From Haemonchus contortus (Eukaryota > Nematoda > Chromadorea > Rhabditida > Trichostrongylidae), in contig LS997565.1 in NCBI GenBank assembly GCA_000469685.2, positions 37,351,819-37,415,818 on the forward strand: a stretch of 64,000 bases of DNA, given 5' to 3'. Positions 1 to 11,488 of this stretch are shown in pieces (the stretch's first letter is position 1; every line of letters begins with the position of its first letter). The translations under genes were made by a program, and so were the position numbers. The notes beneath the pieces were generated by a model. It was not told the DNA's origin. It saw only the letters and a list, made by a program, of their open reading frames with translations, and did not search any database.

Positions 1-1069
1 TGCAGCTGTCTGGTTTTCGGACGTTTCGAATTATTCACAACCATATACTCACGCGGTGTGAATGGCATTGAGAAAACGTTTGGACTTCGCCCAACTGGAT
101 ACCCCAGGCTGCTTACGTCAGGCGATGACGAAACGACGAGATTTGAAGCGGCTGGTTCGAGGTCGTCAACTGAGGGCAAGTCCGGGCGCTTTCATTGACT
201 ATATGAAGCTGGATGAGTCGTTTAAGTCCAACCTAATCCTTTTAAGAGCCATAAAACTGCTTTAGTAAACAGGCAACGGGCGTTAGCTGATGCAGGTTTG
301 GCTAAACTGGTCCGTGCCGTACTGAAAGAAGTTGAAGAGGTGGAGAGACAGTGCTAGGTTTCTCTTTCCCACATACATGCCTATGAGAATTTTCGAGACA
401 TCAAGACTGTCGTTGAGGGTCAAGAGATAATATGAACTGACTGATACGTCTGCTAATTAGCAGGGTGTGAAATCATCCCAGAAAAAAAGGAAAGAAGCGA
501 AGGTCGCTGTCGTGCGCGAAAGATCGGTCTTGATTGATTGCTCTTGAGTCCTACAGTTGCTTAGCTCTCGACAAACAATATTATTGAAAATGGATGGCAT
601 GGTAATTGGAGGGTTACAGGAACCTACCTTAACGTGCTGGTTCACTTTTACAGTGCCTATCCGAGAGCCGATTGCCTGAGTAATGTTATCAGGCCATCAA
701 AGGTCCTTCATCGGTAGTATCATTCGTCTGATCCTAAATTTTGATGGCATAAGCATGCTCCTGATGGTCGTTAAGGAACGGCGTTCCTTCTACCCTTTCT
801 CCTGATATCTCCCAGTTGAAAACTGGAAATATATTGGGAAAGGTCCTGGATAAGGTGATCAGCGTTTATCCACTGCCATGATTCGCTTCAAACATAGAAT
901 GAAAGCAATCACGGAAGCATTTCAATGCTGTTCAATCTGAGGCAGCAAAAACCGGGTATGTTCTTCTTTGGGAACTCGTTTTTTCACAGTTCAATGACCA
1001 ATTTGATCGAAAGAAAACGATAGCTCTATGTTTCAATATGACCCACGTAATCAGTACTGATTTTTTTTC
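1..1069. other. Non-coding left edge with a short frayed coding-like stretch
   Basis: I see no complete gene here. Positions 62-355 on the plus strand read like the end of a protein in two frames: a basic stretch to 265, then, one frame over, a Leu/Glu-rich helix-like tail (LVRAVLKEVEEVERQC) ending in a stop at about 353-355. This could be a decayed coding fragment or a terminal exon whose start lies outside the window. I do not recognise the family. The rest is low-information sequence up to the MITE that begins at 1070. Confidence 0.3.
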
Positions 1070-1321
1070 GGGAGACGGGCGCTAGGAACGATTTTGGCTG
1101 ATCGATTCGCCGCACGCGGCTGTCGCGGACCACTTATTCGCCGTTATTAAAGCTCTAGCGTCCTTCACACGGCTCAATCGATAAGCGTTCATTATTTTAT
1201 GCATAATTCTATTATTAGTGCTTTTGTTCTTGTATTTCTTACCTACTGCTGCATTCTTCTACATTCCTTCGACGCCCCTCTCATCGCGTCGCGACCATTT
1301 CGTTCCTAACGCACCACACCC
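1070..1321. mobile_element. MITE with imperfect TIRs, copy 1 (Mutator-like signature)
   Basis: This 252-bp element matches the 257-bp copy at 26447-26703 along its whole length in the same orientation. The ends are inverted: it opens with GGGAGACGGGCGCTAGGAAC and closes with the reverse complement of GGGTGTGGTGCGTTAGGAAC. It has no coding capacity. The flanks are near-identical 9-mers, TTTTTTTTC at 1061-1069 and ATTTTTTTC at 1322-1330, consistent with a 9-bp target-site duplication. A 9-bp duplication is typical of Mutator-like (MULE) elements; that family call is inference. Confidence 0.75.
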
Positions 1322-4300
1322 ATTTTTTTCTTCTTTTCGTCCAATCTCGATCTGATTCGATCTCACTGGGACCGTCGTGATTAGCTGATCCCAGAGTAAG
1401 ACTGAGGTGCTAGCAAAATAATCAACTAGATATACAGCTTATGTCGCGAAAATGCACAAGTAAGATATAGACCTTATGCCCCTAGACCCCTTGAAATAGA
1501 ACCATCCAGCAGTGTGAAATCCTTGCTTGATTTCTTCCTCAATTATGATGTCTCTTTCTTGCCCAATTGACTTCCTTTCTTTTTTCACACCCTTTCTTAG
1601 TATTTCCAGGGTTTGATCTTTCGATCTCCATCTCCGCGGCTTGAATTCACTTTCCTGTGGTTGTGAATCATAAGTCACTCTACTGTCCATCTTCTGACTC
1701 CGTTTTTCTTTCGCTCACTGCTTCTTTTCTCCCTTTACGTCCTCCTATTCCTCGTACATACCACTCACATCGAGCCGATTTCCTTTGCTTCAAAAGTGTT
1801 CCAAGTGGCCAAATTCCCTAATTTCCCGGATTCCTGATGACCTCCTAATTAAATAAATCGTATGTATACAGTCGATTCTTTGGCGAATTGACAATCACAA
1901 CCGCACTTCTCCCGATTGTCGCGACCTTGGCGCCTGTGGGTGCGTTAATGTTTCTGTGTGTTAGCGAGTGGCTTTCACCGAATGTTAGCGTGTAAAGAGC
2001 TTTGTCACCCGTCACAGTACCCGCATGACTCATGACATGGTAATGTGCCCAAGTGGGTAGAAGCTGCTGCCTTGTGAACGCTATGATAACACTCTCGACC
2101 ATTGGCAGCTCAATTCCGGTTTCCTATTGAGTATAGCTACTGTCTGGAAAAGTTTTAGTGGGCTTCTTAGTGTACTCAGCCTGATGGGGCTCATACTTCT
2201 AGACGAACTCCATTGTTGTATAGTAAAACCTGGGGAGTATCTATGGCCGCCCATAAGTTCGTAGGCCCGTTTCTCCCTACAAAGCAATTGGGCCTTTCTT
2301 CTCATTCGCTGAATATGCATCGAGTTTTTCCTTATGTGGGCCCTTTCACGGCTCACCTGCTACAGATGTCAAGAAACAGACGACGAACCCAAGGAACTGA
2401 CTGCTGAATGGAATCTTTAGACCTTTACCTTTGAGAAAAACGAGCTGACTTGACAGCAGAGCGATAGCCATAGTAGTACTACTCGAATAGCATTACTCAA
2501 TTACACACAAATGATTACAAGGCCCTAAAGGTCATTTCAGGCCTGCTTTCTGCCAAGGGTAGGAAAAAAAAAGGGAAAAGGGACCCAAAATTTGCAGAGT
2601 TCGAAGTATTCTCATCTTTCATTTTGTGCTAGCACTGCAGCGGAGAGGTTTTTAAATTTCGGAATGCCAGATTTTGAAGGTCACGAACACAACATTGTGT
2701 CGTCAGTCGTTAATTCCTGGCTAAAGAAATAATCCTGCAAACAGAACACCGAGCAGGAAGTTGGTCATGTTGATCTATAAAAAACTTGATAGGAAAGTTT
2801 ATGGTGAAGAGAACACATCAAACTAAAAATAGTAGGTACTATGAACAAATAGTAGAAAATAGATTTTTTGGGTTTTTGAAGCTTTAGTCGTGCAAGGTAT
2901 CCGCATAGAATTCCGCGAGAGTTCAGAATTCCAAAGGGGTTTTCTGGTAGCTTCCATTAAGATACTGTTAAAGGAGCTACTCACTCGTATACGTACGATA
3001 TTTCAGGGGATTTCGTGGTATCGCATCGCTTGGGAGAGGCTTTAAGACCAAATGCTTGACGCAGTTTTCAGTTTTAGGAGTGGGATAGCCTGATTTGATC
3101 GAAAGAAGTACCTGTTGAATATGGATAGACGGCTAAATAACAAAGGAAGAGGCGGCCGAATATGTACAGAAATACCATAGATGCTTCCAGAGAATCCCGA
3201 GAGAAATCTGGACAGCATAATTTTCGACACATACTTGCCCTGATATTTTACCAACTTTCCTCTTTGATATCGGGAAAATGACGAGAGTACGTCGAGATAT
3301 GAGAAATCAGATTCTTTTGTATTTGGAATTTCCTTCAAATATGGCTTTAAATATGGCAGGCAATATGTAGCTACCTTCCACTATCCCGACAACTGACCAA
3401 AAAGACATACAAAAAAGGCGAGGACCAGCTAAAGTGGTATTCATTCCCTTTTTCGGTCTGACTTTGCTTTCCTCCCACTTCTTCAGTGCCATTTCCCTTG
3501 TAGTAAGCTGTTCAATTTAATAAATAACATTTATGGATGAATACGAAGTGGTTCGCCCATTGGCCTATCTTAATTAATGAAGAAGGAATTCGACACCTAG
3601 TCGTTAACCATGGTTGCTTTTTGGATTGCGTCGATGTGATGACATTCGAATATGGATGTTCACGTCAAAAATTTCATTCTGTCTCCACAATCCATTACTG
3701 AACATACCTTTACACTTTGAAATATCGAAAAATCAGTGTTTCAAAGTGCAAAGGTGAGACCTGACCCTCTGGAAAGAACAGACCATATGCTCTGTTTCTA
3801 GCCACTCTGGCGCATCCATCCACTTTTTGAGCTCCAAAGACTAACTATCCGACCCATCTGCATTTGAGGCTCCCTCGAGGTAGTTTATTCTTTGCAAAAA
3901 TTGAAAAAAACATTATTTTGAAAAAATTATACCTAAGAGCCTACTTCAATCAAGTCTCAACAACATTCTTGAAGTATGTAAGTGTGGGGAGCATGTCGAC
4001 TTCAGCCTTCAATACTCTTATGGTAAGTCTCCAAGTAGGGAAAACAACATTGTTGTTCTACTGCTTTAGAGGTTCATGTCGCTGGTGCCAGTAAATCAAA
4101 GCCCATACTGCATCTTTCCCCATTGCTGTACCAAGAAAACAAGGGTAGGTTGTAGCTCTGCTCTGTGTCGGAGCAATTCTGTATAGGAAGCCGGCGGGGA
4201 TGAAGAAGGTAGCTTGTTTAATCAACCACATAAGAAAACGAAATACGCAATTGCCTAAGGGAAAAATTTGGGAGCAGCTGCCTGGTAAAGGTCGGAGGTT

Positions 4301-4600
4301 AGCTCTTCAAGCTCAGAATAATTAGGCGAAAACTTGATGAAGTCGACCCGACTGCAAAGCAAAGTGACCCTGGAGGAGGCTTATGCGCTGCTCCTTCTTT
4401 CCAAGATTACCCCCCGAGACGTGAAAAATGTTTCCCATAGTCTTTCCTGTTTTGCGAAGAAAGCGAGCGGATCAAAAATCCTCTCGTGGCATCTTCCAGA
4501 TCACGATTCAATGACCTTTTCTGGGTGGGTTCGAGTGTCGCGCGGCTATGGCGCCGCCGAGAAGGAGTGACTCAGTTCCACCGGAACCTGTCTGTCTCTC
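1322..4600. other. Intergenic DNA upstream of the ground-like gene
   Basis: No convincing gene is visible. All open frames are short, start and end arbitrarily, and overlap frames on the other strand. The only structured item I see is a small hairpin at 3706-3755. The last few hundred bases, including a short plus-strand frame at 4334-4570, lie just before the TATA box of the next gene and may hold its upstream control region. Confidence 0.5.
3706..3755. repeat. Short inverted repeat (hairpin)
   Basis: ACCTTTACACTTTGAAATA (3706-3724) is answered by GTTTCAAAGTGCAAAGGT ending at 3755. The stem is about 18 bp with one mismatch and a loop of about 12 bases. It is probably a decayed MITE end or a chance palindrome; no function is implied. 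Confidence 0.5.
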
Positions 4601-4618
4601 TCTCTCTGACGTGCCCCT

Positions 4619-4625
4619 TATAAAA
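4619..4625 (+). promoter_or_regulatory. TATA box of the ground-like gene
   Basis: A consensus TATAAAA lies 44 bp before the ATG at 4669, preceded by a CT-rich stretch. That spacing would put the transcription start near 4650 with a very short leader. This agrees with the start codon chosen from the signal-peptide reading. Confidence 0.55.
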
Positions 4626-4668
4626 GCGCGAAGACATAGCTGCCGAGGACGTCAACACTATCCTGAAG

Positions 4669-4723
4669 ATGCTTTACCTGTTAGCGACCTTAGCGTTCAT
4701 TCCCGTCACGACTGCCACTTTCG
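4669..4723 (+). CDS. Ground-like gene exon 1: signal peptide
   Basis: The ATG opens an 18-codon hydrophobic leader ending one base into a Gly codon, before the donor GTATGT. A TATA box 44 bp upstream and the immediate hydrophobic reading decide the start. The exon is too short to stand out on its own. Confidence 0.82.
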
Positions 4724-7700
4724 GTATGTGTGATTCACTTCATTGTTTGCTTGTTTTTTTTATTCTGCTGATCAATCCTGTTTCCAAATGAAGATTGTGG
4801 TTTCAACTGTTCGCAATGTTTTTCGGAATCATCCACATAGGCATGGAGCTTTTCTGAGCTCACCCAAAGCTTTTCGATTGTATTTGAAGTGGTACTATGC
4901 CCACACCGGCATAATTCTGGTCAGCAACTGGATTCCATTCAACGGCCACTTCTGGCTGGCTCTTCCTATCTGATCTGCGAATTAGGCAGTCGAAATGGAA
5001 CTCGATCCTATCCATCCACTAGATCTCAAACAATCCATTCCTTCCACTCTCTCCCAGAGTTTTCCGATAGCCATCTCACGCCGTAGCAATAACTTGAAGA
5101 AGTTTCACACAAAATACAGAGTATTCCATTGACCTGAGGCCTTCGGAACCACCTCTTCAGGAGAAAATTACAGTAGTTCAGACTTATACTCTAAAGCCCT
5201 TAATCTCCAAATTTCAGGTGGTTGCTGCATGGCCATGCCGCCACCATGTCCACCTCCCGTATGTGCTCCACCGCCTCCACCACCACTACCTTGTCCACCT
5301 CCACCAGTATGCCCACCACAATTTTGCCCTCCACCTCCACCATGTCCACCTCCACCACCACCGCCACCACCTCCAATCTGTCCTCCTCCAATGCCATCAT
5401 ACCCGGCACCATGCCAGAGCTATGCACCAGCACCAGTCTTCCAACAGGTACGAGTTCTTCACTGCGGTATTTATCCCAGAAAAAAAAACAGTTTTTAATA
5501 TTGTGTATAATTCAGTACGTTGCTCCACCAGCCGTTGACTGTTGTTGTCGATGTGGAGTACCATGCCGTTACAGAAATAGACATCGAACTCATGGTTCCA
5601 AGGTGGCGTTTCACTTTCTTCGATGTTCCTCTCAGCCATCAATAAGTCCTCTGGATTGCAGATTTTCGCGACGGATTCACTTGAGGAAGAAATGGAAGCC
5701 ACATGCAACAACAAAAAATTGCGAACGATCATTGAAGATGTGAGTTTTGATGTGCTTAAGGGATGTCGAGCGACACCCGATCGGGAGTTGGTTCGTTAGC
5801 TATTTACACAATATGATTCGATGATCTGATACGATTGATTGCGCCACTATCACCTTCGATTTCGACGAAAACCAGCTTGATGATGACCCTGAACACCCCC
5901 CAAGACGAAGCGCGCTAAAAATATTGAAAAGCGTGAACGAGTCGAAAAACGAGAGAGAAAAAAGCTATTGAAATCGACGTAGGTGATGTCGACGAAACCG
6001 ATGACGCGATGGAGATGCATAAGGACTGCCAAACACTATCAAAGGCAAAAGAACGGGTTGGAATCAAAGAGAAAAGAGGAGTTCTCTGCCGCTACCCTTC
6101 TGCTGGAGCCTTTAGTAAGGACCTTAAGCAGAGCAAAAAGTGACACAGTTGCCCGAAAATGGAATACCGCTCTATTACAATACAAGTCACCATTCAGGAA
6201 AAGAAATTGCAACCAGTTTTGGTCTCTCTGGCAAGGTGACGCATATTCTGATCTCGCTTACGAAATCGACAGCTAAACTTCTCCGACTGGGAAGTGGTTG
6301 CCTAGCGACCATCGTAAGGTCCATTTTTTCAACTTTCTCGGAGTTCGAGTTTTTATGAAAGGCATCCCAGAGAGATACTTCACTCAAAAAGGATATGTTG
6401 GAGTGGCAAGTGGTACACTATCCACACACACTCATAGTCCAAAGATCGGATTACGGAACGATACGCGCCTGGGCAACCAAGCCTTGTATCCCTACATGGC
6501 CGGTTAATTGATACCAGACTCGTCTGGGAGGATAAAAGCACTGATTTGTACTTCGGCTGGTCACTACAAGTCATTTTATAGGCCACATAAGCATCAATAC
6601 GACACTACGATTCTGAATGATAGACGAATGCGTGGACGCATCCCTCGAACGGGATTGGTTCCAAGACTTTCCTTTTTATCTGCTGAATCTAGAGCCCGGC
6701 TTACGCTATATGTGAATTACGGTTGTGGAGAAGCATCGAGTAGGTCCGATCATCACTCAAATAATCCTACGATTGCCAGTACCTTAACTTCCATTCTTTT
6801 CCATGGCGTATCCTAGAGGATTTGGTGAACAACCAACGAATAGCCCCTCGATTTAGTCCCTGATTTGGAACAGCTCAAGGTAACTTCTGGTCATAACGAA
6901 ACCGGCCTATGGAGCTAACCAGGGAACATTTACCCAAATGGCTTGATTATGGCATTAACTCGATGACCATTATATCAAACTTTATGGACCGTTTCCACTA
7001 AAATCTACTCCCATATCCTCAATGAAGTTCGTTTAAAGCTGATCCCAAACTGGAATGTTCTGTAGGTGGATTGTTTTGAGGCCTATTCTGTTTCGCAGTC
7101 TCTAAACGAAACACCCGTCAGCTGATGGAAACAGTTGATTACTGCTGACCATACAAAGCAGTATAGATGTAATTACCCATGAAATTGAACCTACAGCTCT
7201 TGATGAGCTGGAGAAGTTACTAAATGCGGTGTTGCCCTGCTTGGAATTCGCCATACCTGCAGCTAGCAAGTCCATTTTATGGATGCCTCGAAAAGGATAT
7301 GATGAAATCTACATCCATTCAGCAAAAACAGCACAGTAAGCAGCGTCACGGGGGCTGCATTCATATATGATTTTCATTTTCTTTTGAGTTGAAGAACCGT
7401 ACTGTTCATACCCCACTACCGCACTGTTCATTAATCTATCTATTTCTTATCCTTCCTGACGAAATCATGCTCAAATGCGTGAGTGAGTTGCCTGGTTCTG
7501 GCATATTCTATGCCATAGAGACTAGCCAAGTAACTAGTTTCAATTCTTCCAAATGGATGGAATTGCTAGGTAAACATTGGTTGGGATCGCCATCGCTTTG
7601 CATGTAAGCACACATGTCGCAATATCCTTCAAAACGAGTTCAATATTCCAATCTGAAGCGCATCCTGAGGACCAACACAATACAAACGGCCTTCAATATC

Positions 7701-8625
7701 ATGACGGAAAAAATTGGAAATTTTAAGCATTGCTGGGAACACCCGAGTAATCTTTTCTCATGAGTAAACGGAAACACAGAAAAAAAGAGACGTGCATTCC
7801 CTGTCACCACTCTTTACTTATAATAGGAAGTTACAAATATCTAGATCCCATGTATCACCGATTTGGGGCAGGTAGAACGTTATCCCCCAAGAATGCCGTC
7901 TTCCCAGTCTACGACAGCATTTGTTTACCGTCCAGATCCAAACCCACGTAAACTGTATAGGTTACCATTTATACGACAAGGTTTTCCATCGGTTTTTGGC
8001 TCGCGGGAAAGGCAGTTCATAAGAACTCGTCACAGACGAGATCGAAGAAGGTAAGGGGCGAAAAGATTCCTACTTTTTTTCCCACGCCTGTAGGGTGATA
8101 TCTTATCCTCCTTCCAACATTACTCATTTCACCCCATTGAAGAAAAGAGCAAACCTCACAGGTAGTTTCATACTGATTTGGAATAGAAGTCCAAGTTGTT
8201 TAATTGAGAGCGTTTCCCATCTGGGATGCCAGTGATTCCACGTTGAGCTCAGTAGTAACCTAGCCTAACCCTTTACCAAGTTTAGCCATCCACAATCAGC
8301 GTCTTCAGCACAAAAATGTCCACTAACATCAACCACCGAATCGTAGAACATTGTAAATCACATACCTTTTTTAGAAGGATTTTCCTTAAGTTCACTAAGC
8401 CGGTCGCACCAGGTCGCTTTCAACTAACTATAAACGTCATTTCAGAACATGACCACAGACCCAACCATCTCAAAACGTGCCATTCAAAAGGCAGCTGAAG
8501 AGAAGCTGTTCGGCAAGTTCAATGTGATCTGTGCCAAGGGAGATTTCACCTACATCGCCTATACGGACACATTCTGTCAAGCATCCAACGAAGATGTCAC
8601 TTGCTATGCTTTCAAGCCGATGTAA
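4669..8625 (+). CDS. Secreted ground-like domain protein, Pro/Cys-rich (five exons)
   Basis: The model joins 4669-4723, 5218-5447, 5516-5602, 5662-5739 and 8446-8625. All junctions are GT-AG and in phase, giving 209 residues plus a TAA stop. Residues 1 to about 17 are a signal peptide (MLYLLATLAFIPVTTA). Residues 19-95 are a Pro/Cys tract of PPPC and CPPPPP units, followed by a CCCRC cluster and a basic patch. Residues about 135-209 form the ground-like domain, with conserved TCNNKKLR, SKRAIQKA, FNVICAKGDF, YTDTFCQ and VTCYAF blocks and cysteines near 139, 179, 194 and 203. Ground-like (grl) proteins are nematode-specific secreted relatives of the Hedgehog-related families, usually made by epidermal or glial cells; the molecular partner is unknown. 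I cannot say which grl number this corresponds to. Weak point: intron 4 is about 2.7 kb and could hide a further exon, although the frame joins without one. Confidence 0.88.
5218..5447 (+). CDS. Ground-like gene exon 2: Pro/Cys-rich tract
   Basis: The acceptor is ATTTCAG and the donor GTACGA. The exon begins with GGCC and then runs through proline-rich units punctuated by single cysteines (PPPC, CAPPP, CPPPP, CPPPPP), ending in a Tyr/Ala/Pro stretch and QQ. CCA/CCT/CCG codons dominate, so all three plus frames stay open; only this frame continues from the leader and into the ground-like domain. Confidence 0.85.
5516..5602 (+). CDS. Ground-like gene exon 3: Cys cluster and basic linker
   Basis: The 29 codons are flanked by acceptor AATTCAG and donor GTGGCG, both in phase 0. 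The reading goes from APPAVD through CCCRCGVPC to an Arg/His-rich linker. The donor is a weak match and the main uncertainty of this exon. Confidence 0.75.
5662..5739 (+). CDS. Ground-like gene exon 4: start of ground-like domain
   Basis: The 26 codons run from acceptor TTGCAG to donor GTGAGT, in phase 0. They contain the acidic DSLEEEMEA and the domain-opening TCNNKKLRTIIED, in which the Cys and the KLR helix are family hallmarks. Confidence 0.85.
5852..6143 (+). pseudogene. Frayed acidic protein fragment inside the intron
   Basis: One plus frame reads FDENQLDDDPEHPPRRSALK and continues to a stop at about 5972. One frame over, the sequence goes on as KKAIEIDVGDVDETDDAMEM and then through a Lys-rich stretch to a stop at 6141-6143. 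The join falls in an A-run near 5960, as expected of a frameshift. The strong Asp/Glu/Lys character looks like real protein, not noise. I do not recognise it. It could be a decayed transposon ORF, a processed pseudogene or an unannotated nested gene. Confidence 0.35.
6391..6662 (+). mobile_element. SINE with tRNA-like head, copy A (diverged)
   Basis: The sequence matches the family seen at 20797-21100 and 49690-49981. It has a GAGTGGCAAGTGG head, then CCAGACTCGTCTGGGAGGAT, the AAAAGCACTGA block, the TCACTACAAGTCATT block, ACACTACGATTCTGAATG and a GGGATTGGTT end. The tRNA-like B box is eroded in this copy, which suggests age. Confidence 0.65.
8446..8625 (+). CDS. Ground-like gene exon 5: rest of ground-like domain and stop
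   Basis: The acceptor is ATTTCAG. The 59 codons carry DPTISKRAIQKA, FGKFNVICAKGDF, YIAYTDTFCQ and VTCYAFKP, then TAA. The order and spacing of the three cysteines and the YTDT motif fit the C-terminal half of the ground-like domain. The protein ends two residues after the last conserved block, as is usual in this family. Confidence 0.92.
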   Translation, partial: NMTTDPTISKRAIQKAAEEKLFGKFNVICAKGDFTYIAYTDTFCQASNEDVTCYAFKPM

Positions 8626-11488
8626 AGCTAATTGATTTGATGATCTGTGAGAATCTCTGGTAATATTTAACCGACCACGTGGCCCAATAATCTACCTTCA
8701 GTCATACGCCACTGAAAATTGTTACCCAGTAACCGCCAGCACAACCAGCGCATCTCATTTGATACTTTAAGACTTGTTTCGATTTTTTTGATTGTTAATA
8801 CAGCATGTCATTGTACATATCGACGTAAGGAATACATATTGTGCACTATGTTCGAGGACTTTGAAAGAAAAGTCCTCGCTGAATTTACGATGGAATTGAA
8901 TGAAGTTGAGAGTTTTTGTCAACTGAAGGCATCATATCCATTCGAATTCCATTCGAATACCTCCTACTGGGGCACCGAGCCGAGTGGTGAAGGAATTAGA
9001 TTTGGAAGCCAACCATGGCCGGTCCTGTTCGAAGGGTCTTCTTCGGACTCCCGGCCTTCTTCATACGTATTTATGGCTTTGTATTTATTTATGGTTCTGT
9101 ATTGGCTTGATTTTTTTCTATCCTTTGTTTTCCGGAACAAAAACACCAGAAAACTGAGAAAACGATGAAAGAACAAGAAGGGCATGACTCCTCGCAAAAG
9201 TGGTACAGGACACACCTATGGGAATTCATAGTGTGTGCTTCTGGTACGTGGGAACTATGAAAGAAGTGGTAAGCGACAGTTCAACATACATATGTATGAG
9301 TTGCAGATCGAAATCCAACCACTTCAAACGAGTTTCTCACAGCTCCGAGCAGAATGATTAATGTCATACTAGTCGGAGAAAGGAAAGTCACTGAACTTTA
9401 CAGTGGCAAAGGTCTCAGCATCCGGATTTATATATTTTTACGATAGACAGAATGTGAAAATGCTGGTTCGGAAGGTACTTTCCACCTTGTTTCTGTTTCT
9501 CTTCTCTCAGAGACTTCAACTCGAAAACTGTCTCTCCTGACTGTCGAACCTATTTTCATCAAATGCGACTATGAATCAAACCAAATTTTATTATTTTCAA
9601 CAAAATGCAGCCTAATGTCAACAAACCCATTTTCAGCGGTTTATACTCAACTAGGAAAACTTTGCCATGACGCTAATTACCGTAATTGAGCTGCCTCTGC
9701 ATCTTCACTTGAGGTCGCCTAGCTGGACGTGCAACGTCTTTCATAAATGTTGTGAAGAATAAAAAATTGGTGAGAAATTGATATAATACAGTTTAACGGA
9801 GAGCAACATTTGACAATTATTACGTGGATGTAATCGAAACATTGCATTGAGCGCTCTGCGGCACCTAGAAATATAGTTCTCGCCGTTTCTACATAGCCGG
9901 GCTATTGGGAATTCCTGCCCTTTGCACACCTTGATTTTGACACATAGCTCCTACATACTGCAAGGATATTTTTCAGTTGAGAGGAAAGTCCCGAATCTAT
10001 TTTCCTCGGGTCTTTTTGCTATGCTATCCAGTAATAGAGAAAGAGAACCGAGATCTGGGCTGACTTCATTTTACCACAATTGTATAGTAATATCTGTTCG
10101 CTTGTCACGATTTGCACGATGTGTAAGCTATCTTACCCCTAATCTATAGGACCTTCACCCAAAAGATTGTGTATTCAGGAATATTGTAATCCATGGACTT
10201 CAACTAGGACCTAACATGGACTTCTCATACTTCTCGGTATACAATGGATAACATATCAATATGGACTGTATCATCTCGGTCAGACGCACGTTCGTCACGC
10301 TCTCCTTCTTTGTTGCGAATCTAAATTGAAAGCAACCCGTGCTCACCCCAGTATCGCACAAGCATGCGGCGAAGTTATCGCGATGCTGCGGGCATGGTTC
10401 GCCAAATTCCAAAGGCATTCCAGCCGTCATCTGAGTCTCTAGGTCTCCGACGATGTTCTCAATTAAAGTGACTCAGTCTAACCTTTTAGGGTTGGCAACC
10501 ACTCTTGGCTTCCACTGTTCCATCGTTGCACCATTCACGGAGAAGATTGGTAAGTGTCGTGACTCGGGCACGACCTCCACTCGGGCTTAGAGCATGCGTC
10601 GGGATGAAACCGCGCCCCGATCCACTAGCAGTCGGCCCTGCCGCGAGAGGCGTAAATTGCCAGAAGCGCGGGAAAAATAGTTATGAGCTTGTCATCTCGC
10701 TACGTATCGGCTCCAGTTAGTCGTTCGTATGTAGTCGTCAGGCCTGGCTGGTGGATCGTCGCATGCTCTCCTCTCTTTGTCCAGAGGACTTTTCCCGTAA
10801 CCGTCGACCATGGCATCAAATCTAAACTCATCTCCTCCTCACAACTCGTCCTAGCTCCAGATTAGTCACGGTGTAGTTGTTTTACTTATACGTGCATTCA
10901 GTGTTAGGGTATTGCATCATATAATAGTATTTCATTTACTATTTGCCCATCAATTGAAGTTTTGTCATGTTATCCCGTGCATCACGAAGCCTATTATCGT
11001 TGTGTGGTCAAGCGGGATTATCCCCGGGAGTACTGTGGACACTCTGTAGTCTGGGCGTTCGGTATAGCGTCGGGGAAACAGGCCCTTTCCAGCCCGCACC
11101 GTCTAACATAGCTTGGCATGGTACGTCCTTTAGGGATGTGTGGGCACCCAAATTTCCACGTTCTGGCGTGCCTGGGGTGCGGGAACGCCGATGCGAACAG
11201 CGGAAGGCACCTCGTCATGGCAGTAACGTCTAGATACTCACATTGGGGGGTATGTCGTGAGTGGTGCCATTTTGATTGCGAAAAATACGAAAGACACCTA
11301 TTCCCTTTCTTTTTCTTCAGTAGAGTTTCTTTTCCTCTTATTTTTCTTTTTTTAACTCTCATAATACGCTCATCATTGGCAACAGGTAAGTAAATAAGGG
11401 AATTCGGTAGAGATCCCGATACGGTTGCTCAACTGCGTATCAAAGAGTGCTTACTTCCTGTTGGTAGTCCAGGTGTGGGATAAATGTG
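8626..11488. other. Intergenic DNA between the ground-like gene and the mariner copy
   Basis: No gene is supported. A 149-codon plus frame at 8719-9168 follows the ground-like stop closely, but its C-terminal half is low-complexity hydrophobic and it has no recognisable domain. A GC-rich block at about 10960-11240 has open frames on both strands and no identifiable product. The 3' UTR of the ground-like gene must lie at the start of this stretch, but I see no clear AATAAA there. Confidence 0.45.

Larger units (their letters stand above)
5740..8445 (+). other. Intron 4 of the ground-like gene (about 2.7 kb)
   Basis: This is much the longest intron of the gene. It contains a frayed acidic coding-like fragment (5852-6143) and a SINE copy (6391-6662). 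The remainder, 6663-8445, shows only scattered short frames; one at 7863-8054 is basic and unrecognised. A missing alternative exon cannot be excluded, but exons 4 and 5 join in frame without one. Confidence 0.7.

Noticed and set aside
5218..5743. Long alternative plus frames and a minus frame across the proline-rich exon
   Set aside because: They are open only because the exon is a CCACCT-type repeat. Only the frame beginning at 5218 continues from the signal peptide and into the ground-like domain.
8965..9050. tRNA-like words (GCCGAGTGGTGAAGG and TGTTCGAAGG) after the ground-like gene
   Set aside because: No stems form at the required places; it could be a SINE head but no body of the recognised family follows.
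8719..9168. 149-codon plus frame just downstream of the ground-like stop
   Set aside because: No domain, low-complexity hydrophobic end, and its position fits the 3' flank of the gene.
10960..11290. GC-rich block with a CLGCGNADANSG reading that hints at a zinc-binding protein
   Set aside because: Only two closely spaced cysteines, no full zinc motif, and the opposite strand is equally open.
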